Assembly: GCF_002155425.1 (NCBI RefSeq) | Contig: NZ_MUYG01000011.1 | Coordinates: 558,001 to 622,000, forward strand | Length of the DNA: 64,000 nt | Origin: Erythrobacter donghaensis | Lineage (GTDB): Bacteria > Pseudomonadota > Alphaproteobacteria > Sphingomonadales > Sphingomonadaceae | Direction: 5' to 3' | Shown here: positions 54,671 through 64,000 of the stretch, one piece after another | How the letters are laid out: each line of letters starts with the position of its first letter | How positions within the stretch are numbered: the first letter of the stretch is position 1 | Notes under the pieces: generated by a model | Database searches by the model: none | Told to the model about the DNA's origin: nothing | The model's input: the letters and a program-made list of their open reading frames with translations, nothing else | Program-made: the position numbers and the translations under genes

Positions 54671-55390
54671 TTAGAACTTCGTCGTGAAGGCCACCAGCGA
54701 GGCAGGCAGCACGTCGAGCAGCGCGGCCTCGATCACCTTGTCGAAGCCGGTCAGCACCAGCGTGCCCACCACCACCAAGGCCGCCCCGAACAGCGGCTTG
54801 CCGTAGCGGGCGAGGGCGGCAAGGGTCTTGCGCCGCTCACCCAGCGCCCGGCGCGAGCCATAGGCGAAGGCAAGGATCGAACTCGCCACGCCCAGCCCGA
54901 AGGCGAGGAAGATCGTGAAGCTGGCGATCAAATCCTCGCCGCCGCTGGCAGCCGCAATCGCCACGCCCAGCGTCGGGCCCACGCAGGGCGCCCAGACCAG
55001 CCCGAGCAGCAGGCCGATCGCTGCCTGCCCGTGCCAGCCATCGCCCTTGACTGTCGCCAGCCTGCGGTTGCCAGCGGCGGCGAGCGGGGCTGCGGCGGCG
55101 CTCAGCGCGGCCTGCGCGCGCGGCACCAGCAGCACCAGACCAGCCACCAGCAGCAGCGCACCGGCCAGCCAGCGCACCGCGCCCTCGTCGATCCCCAGCG
55201 TGTGCCCGAAAGCGATCACGCCGAAGCCGAAGATGGTGAAGCTCGTGACCAGACCGGCGGCCAGCGCCAGCGGCCCGGCCCGGCTCTTGCCCAGTGCCGA
55301 CCCGACAAGGATCGGCACCAGCGGCAAGACGCAGGGGTTGAGGGTCGTCACCAGCCCCGCAAAAAAGGCGAGCAGCAGGCTGCCGGTCAT
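54671..55390 (-). CDS. CcdA-like cytochrome c biogenesis membrane protein
   Basis: A 239-residue membrane protein with about six helices. The Cys pair needed for electron transfer is seen in TTLNPCVLPLVPIL and LVWAPCVGPTLG. CcdA moves reducing power from cytosolic thioredoxin to periplasmic thiols. It is 12 bases downstream of a periplasmic thioredoxin gene that is probably its partner. Confidence 0.9.
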   Translation of the reverse strand: MTGSLLLAFFAGLVTTLNPCVLPLVPILVGSALGKSRAGPLALAAGLVTSFTIFGFGVIAFGHTLGIDEGAVRWLAGALLLVAGLVLLVPRAQAALSAAAAPLAAAGNRRLATVKGDGWHGQAAIGLLLGLVWAPCVGPTLGVAIAAASGGEDLIASFTIFLAFGLGVASSILAFAYGSRRALGERRKTLAALARYGKPLFGAALVVVGTLVLTGFDKVIEAALLDVLPASLVAFTTKF

Positions 55391-55402
55391 GTTTTGCAGC
55401 CC

Positions 55403-55807
55403 TTACAGCGCGCCCAGCACCATCTGCCGCAAGCGGCCGCGGTCGGTTTCGGCGATCGAGCGGGCGACTTCCTTGCCGCCCTTGAACACCAGCACGGTCG
55501 ACTGGCGCGGGATGCGGTGGGTGCGCAGGAAGGCCTTGTCCTTGTCGAAATCGACCTTCACGAAGGCAACGGTGTCGCTGGCGCGTTCCTTGCGCAGCTC
55601 GTCGAGGATGGGGGCCTGCGCGCGGCAGGTCGGGCACCAGTCGGCGTGAACATCGACCACGATGGTCTTGCCCGCACCTTGCGCGGCGGCGAAGCTCTTG
55701 GCGTCATAGGCCTGCCATCCGCCACCGGTTTCGGCGCGGGCGGTGACAGAGAGGGCAGCGGCAAGCAGCACGCCGATCGCGGCGAGCAGAGGGACGAAAC
55801 GCAGCAT
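55403..55807 (-). CDS. Periplasmic thioredoxin-fold protein
   Basis: A 134-residue thioredoxin with an N-terminal signal (RFVPLLAAIGVLLAAALSVTARA) and active site HADWCPTCRAQ. The start at 55807 gives the signal peptide; upstream codons to 55867 lie in frame but look noncoding. It probably accepts electrons from the CcdA-like protein encoded 12 bases downstream and reduces envelope disulfides, such as those needed for heme attachment. Confidence 0.9.
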   Translation of the reverse strand: MLRFVPLLAAIGVLLAAALSVTARAETGGGWQAYDAKSFAAAQGAGKTIVVDVHADWCPTCRAQAPILDELRKERASDTVAFVKVDFDKDKAFLRTHRIPRQSTVLVFKGGKEVARSIAETDRGRLRQMVLGAL

Positions 55808-55939
55808 GGGGAAACCTCCGATGAACCGGGAAAAGGGCGCAGGAGCGCACCGCCCGCCAGGGGTCACGCCGGGGGAGTGGCGGGGAAACGGGACAGTGCG
55901 GTCCTGACGCTGGAGGTTTCGTCCGCTCTGGCGGAAGGG

Positions 55940-57409
55940 TTACACGGTGGCGGTTTTTTTGCCGGTGGCGAGGCTGACCACCACAATCGCCAGCATCGCA
56001 GCGGCAAAGCCCGGCACGATCTCATAGAGACCCGGGCCGCCCAGAAAGGCCTTGTTCCAGCTCAGCGCAATCCATGCCGCGACGACCGCCGCGCCGGTCA
56101 CAAGCCCGGCAACCGCGCCCGCGCCGGTCATCTTGTCCCACGTCAGTGCCAGCAGGATCAGCGGGCCGAAGGCCGCGCCGAAGCCCGCCCAGGCGTTGGA
56201 GACCAGCCCCAGCACCTCGCTGTTGGGATCGCTCGCCAGCAGGCAGGCGGCAATCGCCACCAGCGCCACCGCGACGCGGCTGACATTCACCGCCTCACGC
56301 TCCGAGGCGTTGCGGCGCAGGAACAGGCGGTAGAAATCCTCCGTCAGCGACGAGGACGAAACCAGCAGCTGCGAGGAGATCGTGCTCATGATCGCGGCGA
56401 GGAGCGCGGCATAGAGGAAGCCCGTCACCGCCGGGTGGAACAACAATTGGGCGAGCACGATGAAGATCGTTTCGGGATCCTCGACGACCAGCCCGTTGCG
56501 CTCCACGTAAGCACGACCCGCCAGCCCGAGGCCGAGCGCGCCGACCAGCGCGATGCCCATCCAGCCCATGCCATAGGCGGCGGCGCGCGGCACGTTCTTC
56601 ACCTTGTCGATCGCCATGAAGCGCACGATGATGTGCGGCTGGCCGAAATAGCCGAGCCCCCATGTCACCGCGCTGATGAAGCCGATAGCGGTGAGGCCTT
56701 GCGTGATGTCGAGAAAGCCTTCGACCGGCACCTCCTTGAGGCTCCCGCCCGCAGAGCCGCCGGGGCCGAACATCACCACCAGCGGCATCACGATCAGCGC
56801 GACCATCATGATCAGGCCCTGCACGAAATCGGTGAGGCTGACGGCGAGGAACCCGCCGACCATGGTGTAGGCGAGCACGATCCCCGCAGTGATCAGAATG
56901 CCCAGCATGTAGTCGCTGAACATGGTGTTGGGCAGGATCCCGGCAAAGGCGGTCTCGAACAACTTGCCGCCGCCCACCAGCCCGGCGGCGGTGTAGACCG
57001 TGAAGAAGGCGACGATGATCACCGCCGAGGTGACGCGCAGCATGATCCCGCGTTCGGGGAAGCGGTTGGCGAGAAATTGCGGGATCGTCAGCGCGTTGCC
57101 GATCCGCTCGGTCTGTTCGCGCAGGCGCGGGGCGACGATGATCCAGTTGGCGAGCGCGCCGACGAACAGCCCGATCCCGATCCATGCCTCGACTAGCCCC
57201 GCGGCATAGAGCGCGCCCGGCAGGCCCAGCAGCAGCCAGCCCGACATGTCGCTCGCCCCGGCGCTGAGCGCCGCGACGGCAGGCGGCAGATTGCGGCCCG
57301 CGAGCAGATAGCCTTCCGAACTGTCGGTCGACTTGCGCCAGGCATAGAGCCCAATGGCGATCATGAGGACGAAATAGGCGGCGAGCGAGGCAAGAGTATA
57401 GGGGTTCAT
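55940..57409 (-). CDS. putP: Sodium/proline symporter
   Basis: A 489-residue sodium:solute symporter (SSSF) with about 13 helices. Motifs are YLLAGRNLPPAVAALSAGASDMSGWLLLGLPGALYAAGL, the PutP-like GGFLAVSLTDFVQGLIMM, and GLGYFGQPHIIVRFMAI. It imports proline, or a close amino acid, with sodium at the inner membrane. The start at 57409 fits the first helix; the frame runs on to 57634 without support. Confidence 0.9.
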   Translation of the reverse strand: MNPYTLASLAAYFVLMIAIGLYAWRKSTDSSEGYLLAGRNLPPAVAALSAGASDMSGWLLLGLPGALYAAGLVEAWIGIGLFVGALANWIIVAPRLREQTERIGNALTIPQFLANRFPERGIMLRVTSAVIIVAFFTVYTAAGLVGGGKLFETAFAGILPNTMFSDYMLGILITAGIVLAYTMVGGFLAVSLTDFVQGLIMMVALIVMPLVVMFGPGGSAGGSLKEVPVEGFLDITQGLTAIGFISAVTWGLGYFGQPHIIVRFMAIDKVKNVPRAAAYGMGWMGIALVGALGLGLAGRAYVERNGLVVEDPETIFIVLAQLLFHPAVTGFLYAALLAAIMSTISSQLLVSSSSLTEDFYRLFLRRNASEREAVNVSRVAVALVAIAACLLASDPNSEVLGLVSNAWAGFGAAFGPLILLALTWDKMTGAGAVAGLVTGAAVVAAWIALSWNKAFLGGPGLYEIVPGFAAAMLAIVVVSLATGKKTATV

Positions 57410-57627
57410 GGCGCGCAGGGGTAACAAGCGTCTGGCGCCATGACCACCCGTTGCGGCGAATTTCCCCACCCGAGGCATGCCGAGGGGCGGTCCGATCGGC
57501 GCAGCACATTGCGCGCTCAACTCGCCGCATGGTCCCGCGCCATCGTGGAACAAAGCCTGTTTCGAGCGCCTTACCTCGCGACGACCCGCAAAGGATGCGG
57601 GCGATTGAGAAACTCGGAGTTCAAGTA

Positions 57628-58470
57628 ATGACATTCATCACAAAGGTCGCGCCGGTCATCGGTGTCGCGGCGCTGGCGATTTCGTCGGCAGCCTATGCGC
57701 AGGACGGCGAACCCTATTTCGACGGGCCCTATATCTCGGGCACGATCGGCCTCGAAACTGCGGACGACGGCGCTGGCGACCGGATCGTCTTCGACACCGA
57801 TGGGGACGGCGCGTTCAACGACGACGTCATCACCGCTGCGGGCGCCGATGCGTTCTCGCCGGGCTTCTGTGCCGGATCGGCGACCGCCGCGACCCCCGGT
57901 TGCCGCGGCAACCGTCAGAACGAAGGCTATGCCCTGCGCGTCGGCTACGACAAGCAGATGGGTGACGGCCCGTTCGTCGCCGGTGTTTTGATCGAGGGCG
58001 CGAAGCCGGGTGTGGAGGAGTTTACCACCGCGTTCAGCACCACGCCCGCCTCCTACACCTTCCAGCGCGAGATCGACTGGGCGGTCAACGCCCGCGCGCG
58101 TCTCGGCATTTCGCCGGGTGCCGGCCGCACGCTGTTCTACGCCACCGGCGGCGTGGGCTATGCACGGATCGAGCGCGCCTTCACCACCAGCAACGGCGTG
58201 AATTCCTTCACGCCCAGCGACAACAATGATTGGCAGTTCGGCTGGCAGGCCGGCGGCGGTGCGGAAATCATGCTGACCCGCAATCTCGGCTTGGGTCTCG
58301 AATACCTTTATTCGAGCTACAACGACGACGAATACACCGTTGCTGTCGGCCCGGGCACCGCGCCTGCGACCAACCCGTTCCTGCTGGAATCGGGCGGCAC
58401 GGACATGCGGCTCTCGAATGATCGCTTCGATTACCACGCGCTGCGCGCGACTGTGAACCTGCGGTTCTAA
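57628..58470 (+). CDS. Outer-membrane beta-barrel protein
   Basis: A 280-residue porin-like protein with signal peptide (MTFITKVAPVIGVAALAISSAAYAQ). It ends in Phe after a strand (YHALRATVNLRF), as required for barrel assembly. Alternating strands such as GPYISGTIGLETAD, ALRVGYDKQM, and GLGLEYLYSSYNDDEYTVAV fit an 8-10-strand opacity-type barrel. It has its own terminator. Ligand and pore are unknown. Confidence 0.85.
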   Translation: MTFITKVAPVIGVAALAISSAAYAQDGEPYFDGPYISGTIGLETADDGAGDRIVFDTDGDGAFNDDVITAAGADAFSPGFCAGSATAATPGCRGNRQNEGYALRVGYDKQMGDGPFVAGVLIEGAKPGVEEFTTAFSTTPASYTFQREIDWAVNARARLGISPGAGRTLFYATGGVGYARIERAFTTSNGVNSFTPSDNNDWQFGWQAGGGAEIMLTRNLGLGLEYLYSSYNDDEYTVAVGPGTAPATNPFLLESGGTDMRLSNDRFDYHALRATVNLRF

Positions 58471-58511
58471 TCGTTGAAAAAGCGGGCGGGCCGCGTGTCC
58501 GTCCGCTCATG

Positions 58512-58547
58512 AAAAGCCCCGCGCAGCTCAGGCCGCGCGGGGCTTTT
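58512..58547 (+). terminator. Strong rho-independent terminator
   Basis: A stem of AGCCCCGCGC (58515-58524) and GCGCGGGGCT (58535-58544), extended by AAA/TTT pairing outside, with a ten-base loop and a TTTTT tail. It lies 41 bases after the barrel gene stop. Confidence 0.9.
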
Positions 58548-58652
58548 TGCGTCCGGTCGCCGTCGTGGGGCGTCAGAGACACAGGCAGGGGCGGACCAAA
58601 ATGCGGTTTTGCCGGTTGGTAGCCTGAAGACACACAAGAAAGGCGCGATTGC

Positions 58653-59426
58653 ATGAACCGATTCCCAGACAAGACCGTCATCATCACCGGCTCCTCGTCG
58701 GGTATCGGGGCTGCGACTGCGCGTCGCTTTGCCGCCGAAGGCGCCAACGTGGTGCTGAATTCGCGCAACGCGAAGGACTGCGAAAGCGTCGCCGCCGATC
58801 TCGATCCGGCGCGCACGCTGATCGTGGCGGGCGACGTGTCGAAGCCGGAATTCGCCCGGGAGATCGTTAACAAGACGGTGGAGCGGTTCGGCGCGCTCGA
58901 CGTGCTGGTCAACAATGCCGGGGTCGCCGCGGGGGGCATGCTCGCCAAGGCTTCGGATGACGACATCGACCGGGTGATCGACATCAACGTGAAGGGCGTC
59001 CTTTACATGTGCCGCGCAGCGATCCCGGAGCTCGCCAAGACCGAAGGCTGCATCGTCAACACCTCGAGCGTATCGGGGCTGGGCGGCGACTGGAGCCTGC
59101 CGATTTACAACGCCTCGAAGGGCGCGGTCACCAATCTGACCCGCGCGCTTGCGCTCCAGCTGGGACGCAAGAAAATCCGGGTCAACGCCGTCAATCCCTC
59201 GCTCACGCGCACCGACATGACCGACGGGATCGCCGACAACGCGGCGCTGTTCGAGGCCTTCAAGATCCGCATGCCGCTGCCGCCTCCGGCCGAGCCCGAC
59301 GATATCGCGGGGCCAATCCTGTTCCTCGCCAGCGATGATGCGCGGATGGTCAACGGCGTGAACCTGCCGGTCGACGGCGGGATCGGAGCCAGCAACGGCC
59401 AGCCCAACTTCCTCGCCTATAGCTAG
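58653..59426 (+). CDS. Short-chain dehydrogenase/reductase
   Basis: A 257-residue classical SDR. The cofactor motif is VIITGSSSGIGAATARRFA, then NNAG (VNNAGVAAGG), and the catalytic Ser-Tyr-Lys is seen in NTSSVSGLGG and PIYNASKGAVTNL. A Gly/Asn-rich C-terminus (GIGASNGQPNFL) is typical. The NAD(P) substrate is not evident. The next gene starts eight bases after its stop. Confidence 0.9.
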   Translation: MNRFPDKTVIITGSSSGIGAATARRFAAEGANVVLNSRNAKDCESVAADLDPARTLIVAGDVSKPEFAREIVNKTVERFGALDVLVNNAGVAAGGMLAKASDDDIDRVIDINVKGVLYMCRAAIPELAKTEGCIVNTSSVSGLGGDWSLPIYNASKGAVTNLTRALALQLGRKKIRVNAVNPSLTRTDMTDGIADNAALFEAFKIRMPLPPPAEPDDIAGPILFLASDDARMVNGVNLPVDGGIGASNGQPNFLAYS

Positions 59427-59434
59427 GTGACGCG

Positions 59435-59917
59435 ATGACCCGGATGCTTACAGCCGCCCTCGCCACGCTGGCTCTGGGAGCCTGCAACGCAGACCGTGAC
59501 ACCAGAGAGACCGTGCCGACTGAAACCCCGCGCGCCGGGGTGGAGACACCGACCCCAACGCCGGTGCCGACCGCGGCGGACGCGCCGGTGGGGCCGGAAG
59601 AAGAGGCCGCCGCCTCGGGCGCCTTGCAGAGCGCCATCCCCGCGCGGTTCCACGGCACCTATGGCGCATCGCTGGAGGACTGCGCGATGAAATCGCACAG
59701 CCGCTTCACCGTCTCGGCCCAGAAAATCCAGTTCATCGAAAGCTCGGCCGAAGTGCTGAATGTCCGTGCCGAGAGCGACTACGCCGCCGTCACCGCCGAC
59801 GAAACCTATGCCGACACCACGACCCGCTACGTCTTCTACATGGCGCTCGAAGGCGGCGACCGACTGCGCTACCGCTATGACAAGAACGAAAGAATGACCT
59901 GGGTGCGCTGTCCCTGA
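59435..59917 (+). CDS. Unrecognised lipoprotein downstream of the SDR gene
   Basis: A 160-residue exported lipoprotein with signal MTRMLTAALATLALGAC, then a Thr/Pro-rich linker (PTPTPVPT) and a C-terminal domain starting PARFHGTYGASLEDC and ending TWVRCP, with a likely disulfide between the two Cys. No known family was recognised. AGGTGA lies before the start. Confidence 0.8.
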   Translation: MTRMLTAALATLALGACNADRDTRETVPTETPRAGVETPTPTPVPTAADAPVGPEEEAAASGALQSAIPARFHGTYGASLEDCAMKSHSRFTVSAQKIQFIESSAEVLNVRAESDYAAVTADETYADTTTRYVFYMALEGGDRLRYRYDKNERMTWVRCP

Positions 59918-59920
59918 TGA

Positions 59921-61756
<1,836 letters not shown>

Positions 61757-62177
61757 TTGCGGCAAAACTTCCAGTGAAAAGCCGGACACCAGGTGCATCC
61801 GGATGAAGAACAGGGGCAACGCGGGTGGGCGCGGTGCGTTAGGCAATGTTTGTGGCGGGTTGGCGACAGCGCCGGACGCTACGGCAATCGCCGCGCAAGG
61901 CTCCGTGTGCTGCGATGCAACATCGCCGGCGCGCCTAGCAGGGGTGGGCGCGGGGGGCAAGCGCCGGGGTGGCCGAAGCCTTTGGGCGCGGCCATGACAC
62001 TGTGACTCTTGCGCAACATTATCGCGATTGCCCCCTCAAAAGCGCTAGCGGAGCGCTTGTCGCCCGCGCGCGGCTGGCTTATCAGGGCGCCCACACGATC
62101 ACGGGAGAGAGCGCACTGGGACGGTGCGTGCCCGCCAAAGGGCGCCGGGGTCGCGGGATTTTTGGAGAGGAGCTTCC
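61757..62177. other. Divergent promoter region between typA and a TonB-dependent receptor
   Basis: A 421-base gene-free stretch. It contains TTGCGCAA (a perfect 8-base palindrome) at 62009-62016 and a hairpin AAGCGCT/AGCGCTT at 62040-62058 with a five-base loop. No gene or known regulatory motif could be assigned beyond these. Confidence 0.6.
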
Positions 62178-64000
62178 ATGCGTTCGACCTTCACCGGCAT
62201 TGCCGGCGCATATCGATTCACCCTGCTTGCAGGCGCGGCCACGGCCCTTGCCCTGCCGAGCGTCGCTTTCGCTCAGGACGAGGGTGACGAGCCCGAAGTG
62301 CCCGAGGCCGATAACGTCATCATCGTTACCGCTTCCAAGCGCGAACAGACCTTGCAGGAAACCCCGATCGCGGTCTCGGTGACCAGCGGCGAGACTATCG
62401 AGCGCGCCCAGATCCGCGACGTGATCGACCTGCAGACCGTGGTGCCGTCGCTGCGTGTCAGCCAGCTTCAGACCTCGTCCGCGACGACCTTCATCATCCG
62501 CGGCTTCGGCAACGGCGACAACAACTTCGGGATCGAGCCTTCGGTCGGCGTCTTCATTGACGGCGTGTTCCGCTCGCGCTCGGCCGCGGCGCTGTCCGAC
62601 CTCAACATGATCCAGCGCATCGAAGTGCTGAACGGGCCGCAATCGACCCTGTTCGGCAAGAACGCGAGCGCCGGTGTGATTTCGGTCGTCACCAAGGAGC
62701 CGCAATACGAATTCGGCGGCCAGATCGAAGCGTCCTACGGCAACTTCAACGCCATCAACCTGCGCGGCGAAGTGACCGGGCCGATCAGCGACAACATCGC
62801 CTGGTCGCTTGACGGCACCTATCAGCGGCGCGACGGCTTTGGCCGGATCGTCAACCTCGACAATGCCGAGATCAACGACCGCAACCGCTGGTCGGTGCGC
62901 GGCAACCTGCTGATCGAGCCGACCGCCGACATCAAGATCCGCCTGATCGCGGACTACACCAATATCGACGAAGTCTGCTGCCAGACCAGCAACCTTGTCG
63001 TCGGCCCGATCACCCAGCTCGCCATCGGCGGCGTGGGCGGCCAGTTCCCGACCGACTTCTTCAGCTTCGACAACTTCCTCAACGCCGTGCCGTTCAACAG
63101 GAACGAGAACTACGGCTTCTCGGGGCAGCTCGACTGGGCCTTCGGCAACGTCAACCTGACCTCGATCACCGCCTATCGTGAACTCACCAACGCCTTCACG
63201 CAGGACGTTGACTTCACCTCGGCCGACATCACCGCCGAAACCCGCGATCAGGCGGTCAATACCTTCACCCAGGAAGTGCGCCTGACCTCGGACTTCGACG
63301 GGCCGATCAACTTCCTGCTCGGCGGTTACTACTTCGACGAAAGCATCAGCCAGGACAGCAGCCTGTCGATCGGCAGCGATTTCCGCAACTTTGCCGCGAT
63401 TCAGGTCGCCGCTGCCTCTGCCCCTCCGGGCACGCCCCCGGCCGCGCTGATCGCCGCTGGCAATAACGTGCTGCGGAGCGTTGAGACTAGCTTCGGCCTG
63501 CCGCTGGGCTCGATCCTCGGCGGCACCGCGCTGACCAACGAACGGTTCGCGATGGACAACACCTCGTGGTCGATTTTCGGCACGGTGGATTTCGAACCGG
63601 CTGACGGCCTCGTCTTCACCGCCGGGTTCAACTACACCGATGACCGCAAGGACTTCGTCATCAATTTCGATGCGCTCGATCCGCTGGCGAACATCAATCT
63701 GGTCGATGCCTTCATCACTCAGGCGACTGCCGGCACGGTGCGCACCCGCGCGCAGTTCCAGGCGCTTCCGGCGGCCAACCAGCAGGCGCTGCTGGCGGCG
63801 GCTACCAACCCGGGGGTCAACCCGCTGCTGGGCCTTGCCGCGCTGCAGTTCCAGACCCCGTCGCCCGACGTGCCCAACACGGTCGAGGATGGCCGCACGC
63901 GGGACGATCAGCTGACCTACCTGTTGCGCGTCGCCTATCAGGCATCGAACGAGCTCAACGTCTATGCGAGCTATTCGACCGGCTTCAAGGCGAGCTCGGT
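62178..64000 (+). CDS. TonB-dependent outer-membrane receptor, cut by the window end
   Basis: The frame opens with ATG after GAGAGGAG and a signal peptide (FTLLAGAATALALPSVAFAQ). The mature start has VIIVTASKREQTLQETPIAVSV, the TonB-box and plug beginning of sphingomonad receptors. The plug carries IIRGFGNGDNN, DGVFRSRSAAALSDLNMIQRIEVLNGPQSTLFGKNASAGVISVVTK. The 607 codons in the window run in frame through barrel strands to the edge, so the C-terminal barrel is missing. It would import an iron complex, cofactor or sugar. Confidence 0.93.
   Translation, partial: MRSTFTGIAGAYRFTLLAGAATALALPSVAFAQDEGDEPEVPEADNVIIVTASKREQTLQETPIAVSVTSGETIERAQIRDVIDLQTVVPSLRVSQLQTSSATTFIIRGFGNGDNNFGIEPSVGVFIDGVFRSRSAAALSDLNMIQRIEVLNGPQSTLFGKNASAGVISVVTKEPQYEFGGQIEASYGNFNAINLRGEVTGPISDNIAWSLDGTYQRRDGFGRIVNLDNAEINDRNRWSVRGNLLIEPTADIKIRLIADYTNIDEVCCQTSNLVVGPITQLAIGGVGGQFPTDFFSFDNFLNAVPFNRNENYGFSGQLDWAFGNVNLTSITAYRELTNAFTQDVDFTSADITAETRDQAVNTFTQEVRLTSDFDGPINFLLGGYYFDESISQDSSLSIGSDFRNFAAIQVAAASAPPGTPPAALIAAGNNVLRSVETSFGLPLGSILGGTALTNERFAMDNTSWSIFGTVDFEPADGLVFTAGFNYTDDRKDFVINFDALDPLANINLVDAFITQATAGTVRTRAQFQALPAANQQALLAAATNPGVNPLLGLAALQFQTPSPDVPNTVEDGRTRDDQLTYLLRVAYQASNELNVYASYSTGFKASS

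Noticed and set aside
54635..57196. An 853-codon frame on the plus strand
   Set aside because: It is antisense to the CcdA-like, thioredoxin and putP genes and is made of His/Gln/Arg-rich low-complexity sequence.

Overview
The window is a GC-rich, densely coded chromosomal segment from an alphaproteobacterium, most likely a member of the Sphingomonadales (Erythrobacter/Porphyrobacter-like). This is inferred from the gene set (hemC-hemD-mitofilin order, a TonB-dependent receptor with a plug start typical of sphingomonads, DUF3617 and extensin-like lipoproteins, an Anbu operon) and from codon use; no rRNA or tRNA was seen to confirm it. A perfect parS palindrome at 26771-26790 suggests that the segment lies in the origin-proximal part of a chromosome.

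Layout. (1) 21-12457: a co-directional, mostly overlapping operon for import and ATP-dependent breakdown of guanidine or urea. It encodes an ABC transporter, a NikR-like regulator, two DUF1989 proteins (carboxyguanidine deiminase candidates), a urea/guanidine carboxylase, allophanate hydrolase and a cytosolic hybrid kinase/LuxR-regulator pair. Two near-identical TATTAC-N14-GTAATA sites sit before the first gene and before the regulator. (2) 12596-14340: a sterol-desaturase-type hydroxylase and an unknown membrane protein. (3) 14337-23693: a sulfide/persulfide module. An ArsR regulator and a 1-Cys peroxiredoxin diverge from a persulfide-dioxygenase-like MBL protein, two half-size YeeE/YedE proteins, a DUF442 protein, sulfide:quinone reductase and a SulP transporter. 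These are followed by a cyanide-insensitive bd-type oxidase with a 44-residue DUF2474 protein and a DCC protein. (4) 23762-29747: lactate monooxygenase, semialdehyde dehydrogenase, the last two steps of tyrosine breakdown, a lone receiver protein and a helix-hairpin-helix membrane protein. (5) 29836-43742: a large REP-like palindrome, a VWA lipoprotein, flippase-gpsA-tsaD (tsaD carries an in-frame palindromic insertion), hemC-hemD-mitofilin, a UbiH-type hydroxylase, a DsbD-type reductase and an S10 peptidase. (6) 43823-54610: higBA, uvrB, lipoproteins, an alpha/beta hydrolase, the ATP-grasp/alpha-E/transglutaminase/Anbu operon, a pseudo-receiver LuxR protein, an extensin-like protein and a VOC protein. 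(7) 54671-64000: CcdA-like and thioredoxin proteins, PutP, an outer-membrane barrel, an SDR, a lipoprotein, TypA, and a TonB-dependent receptor cut by the window end.

How the parts work together. In region 1 the ABC transporter would bring in the nitrogen compound, the biotin enzyme would carboxylate it, the DUF1989 pair would convert carboxyguanidine to allophanate, and AtzF would release ammonia and CO2. In region 3 sulfide oxidised by the quinone reductase would pass electrons through quinol to a sulfide-resistant oxidase. The dioxygenase, DUF442 and YeeE proteins would handle the persulfide sulfur.

The most unusual signals are a NikR homologue that has lost three of four nickel ligands yet keeps NikR-type operators around a guanidine/urea operon, an ArsR repressor without any cysteine in a persulfide locus, and a roughly 120-bp inverted repeat translated inside the usually invariant tsaD gene.
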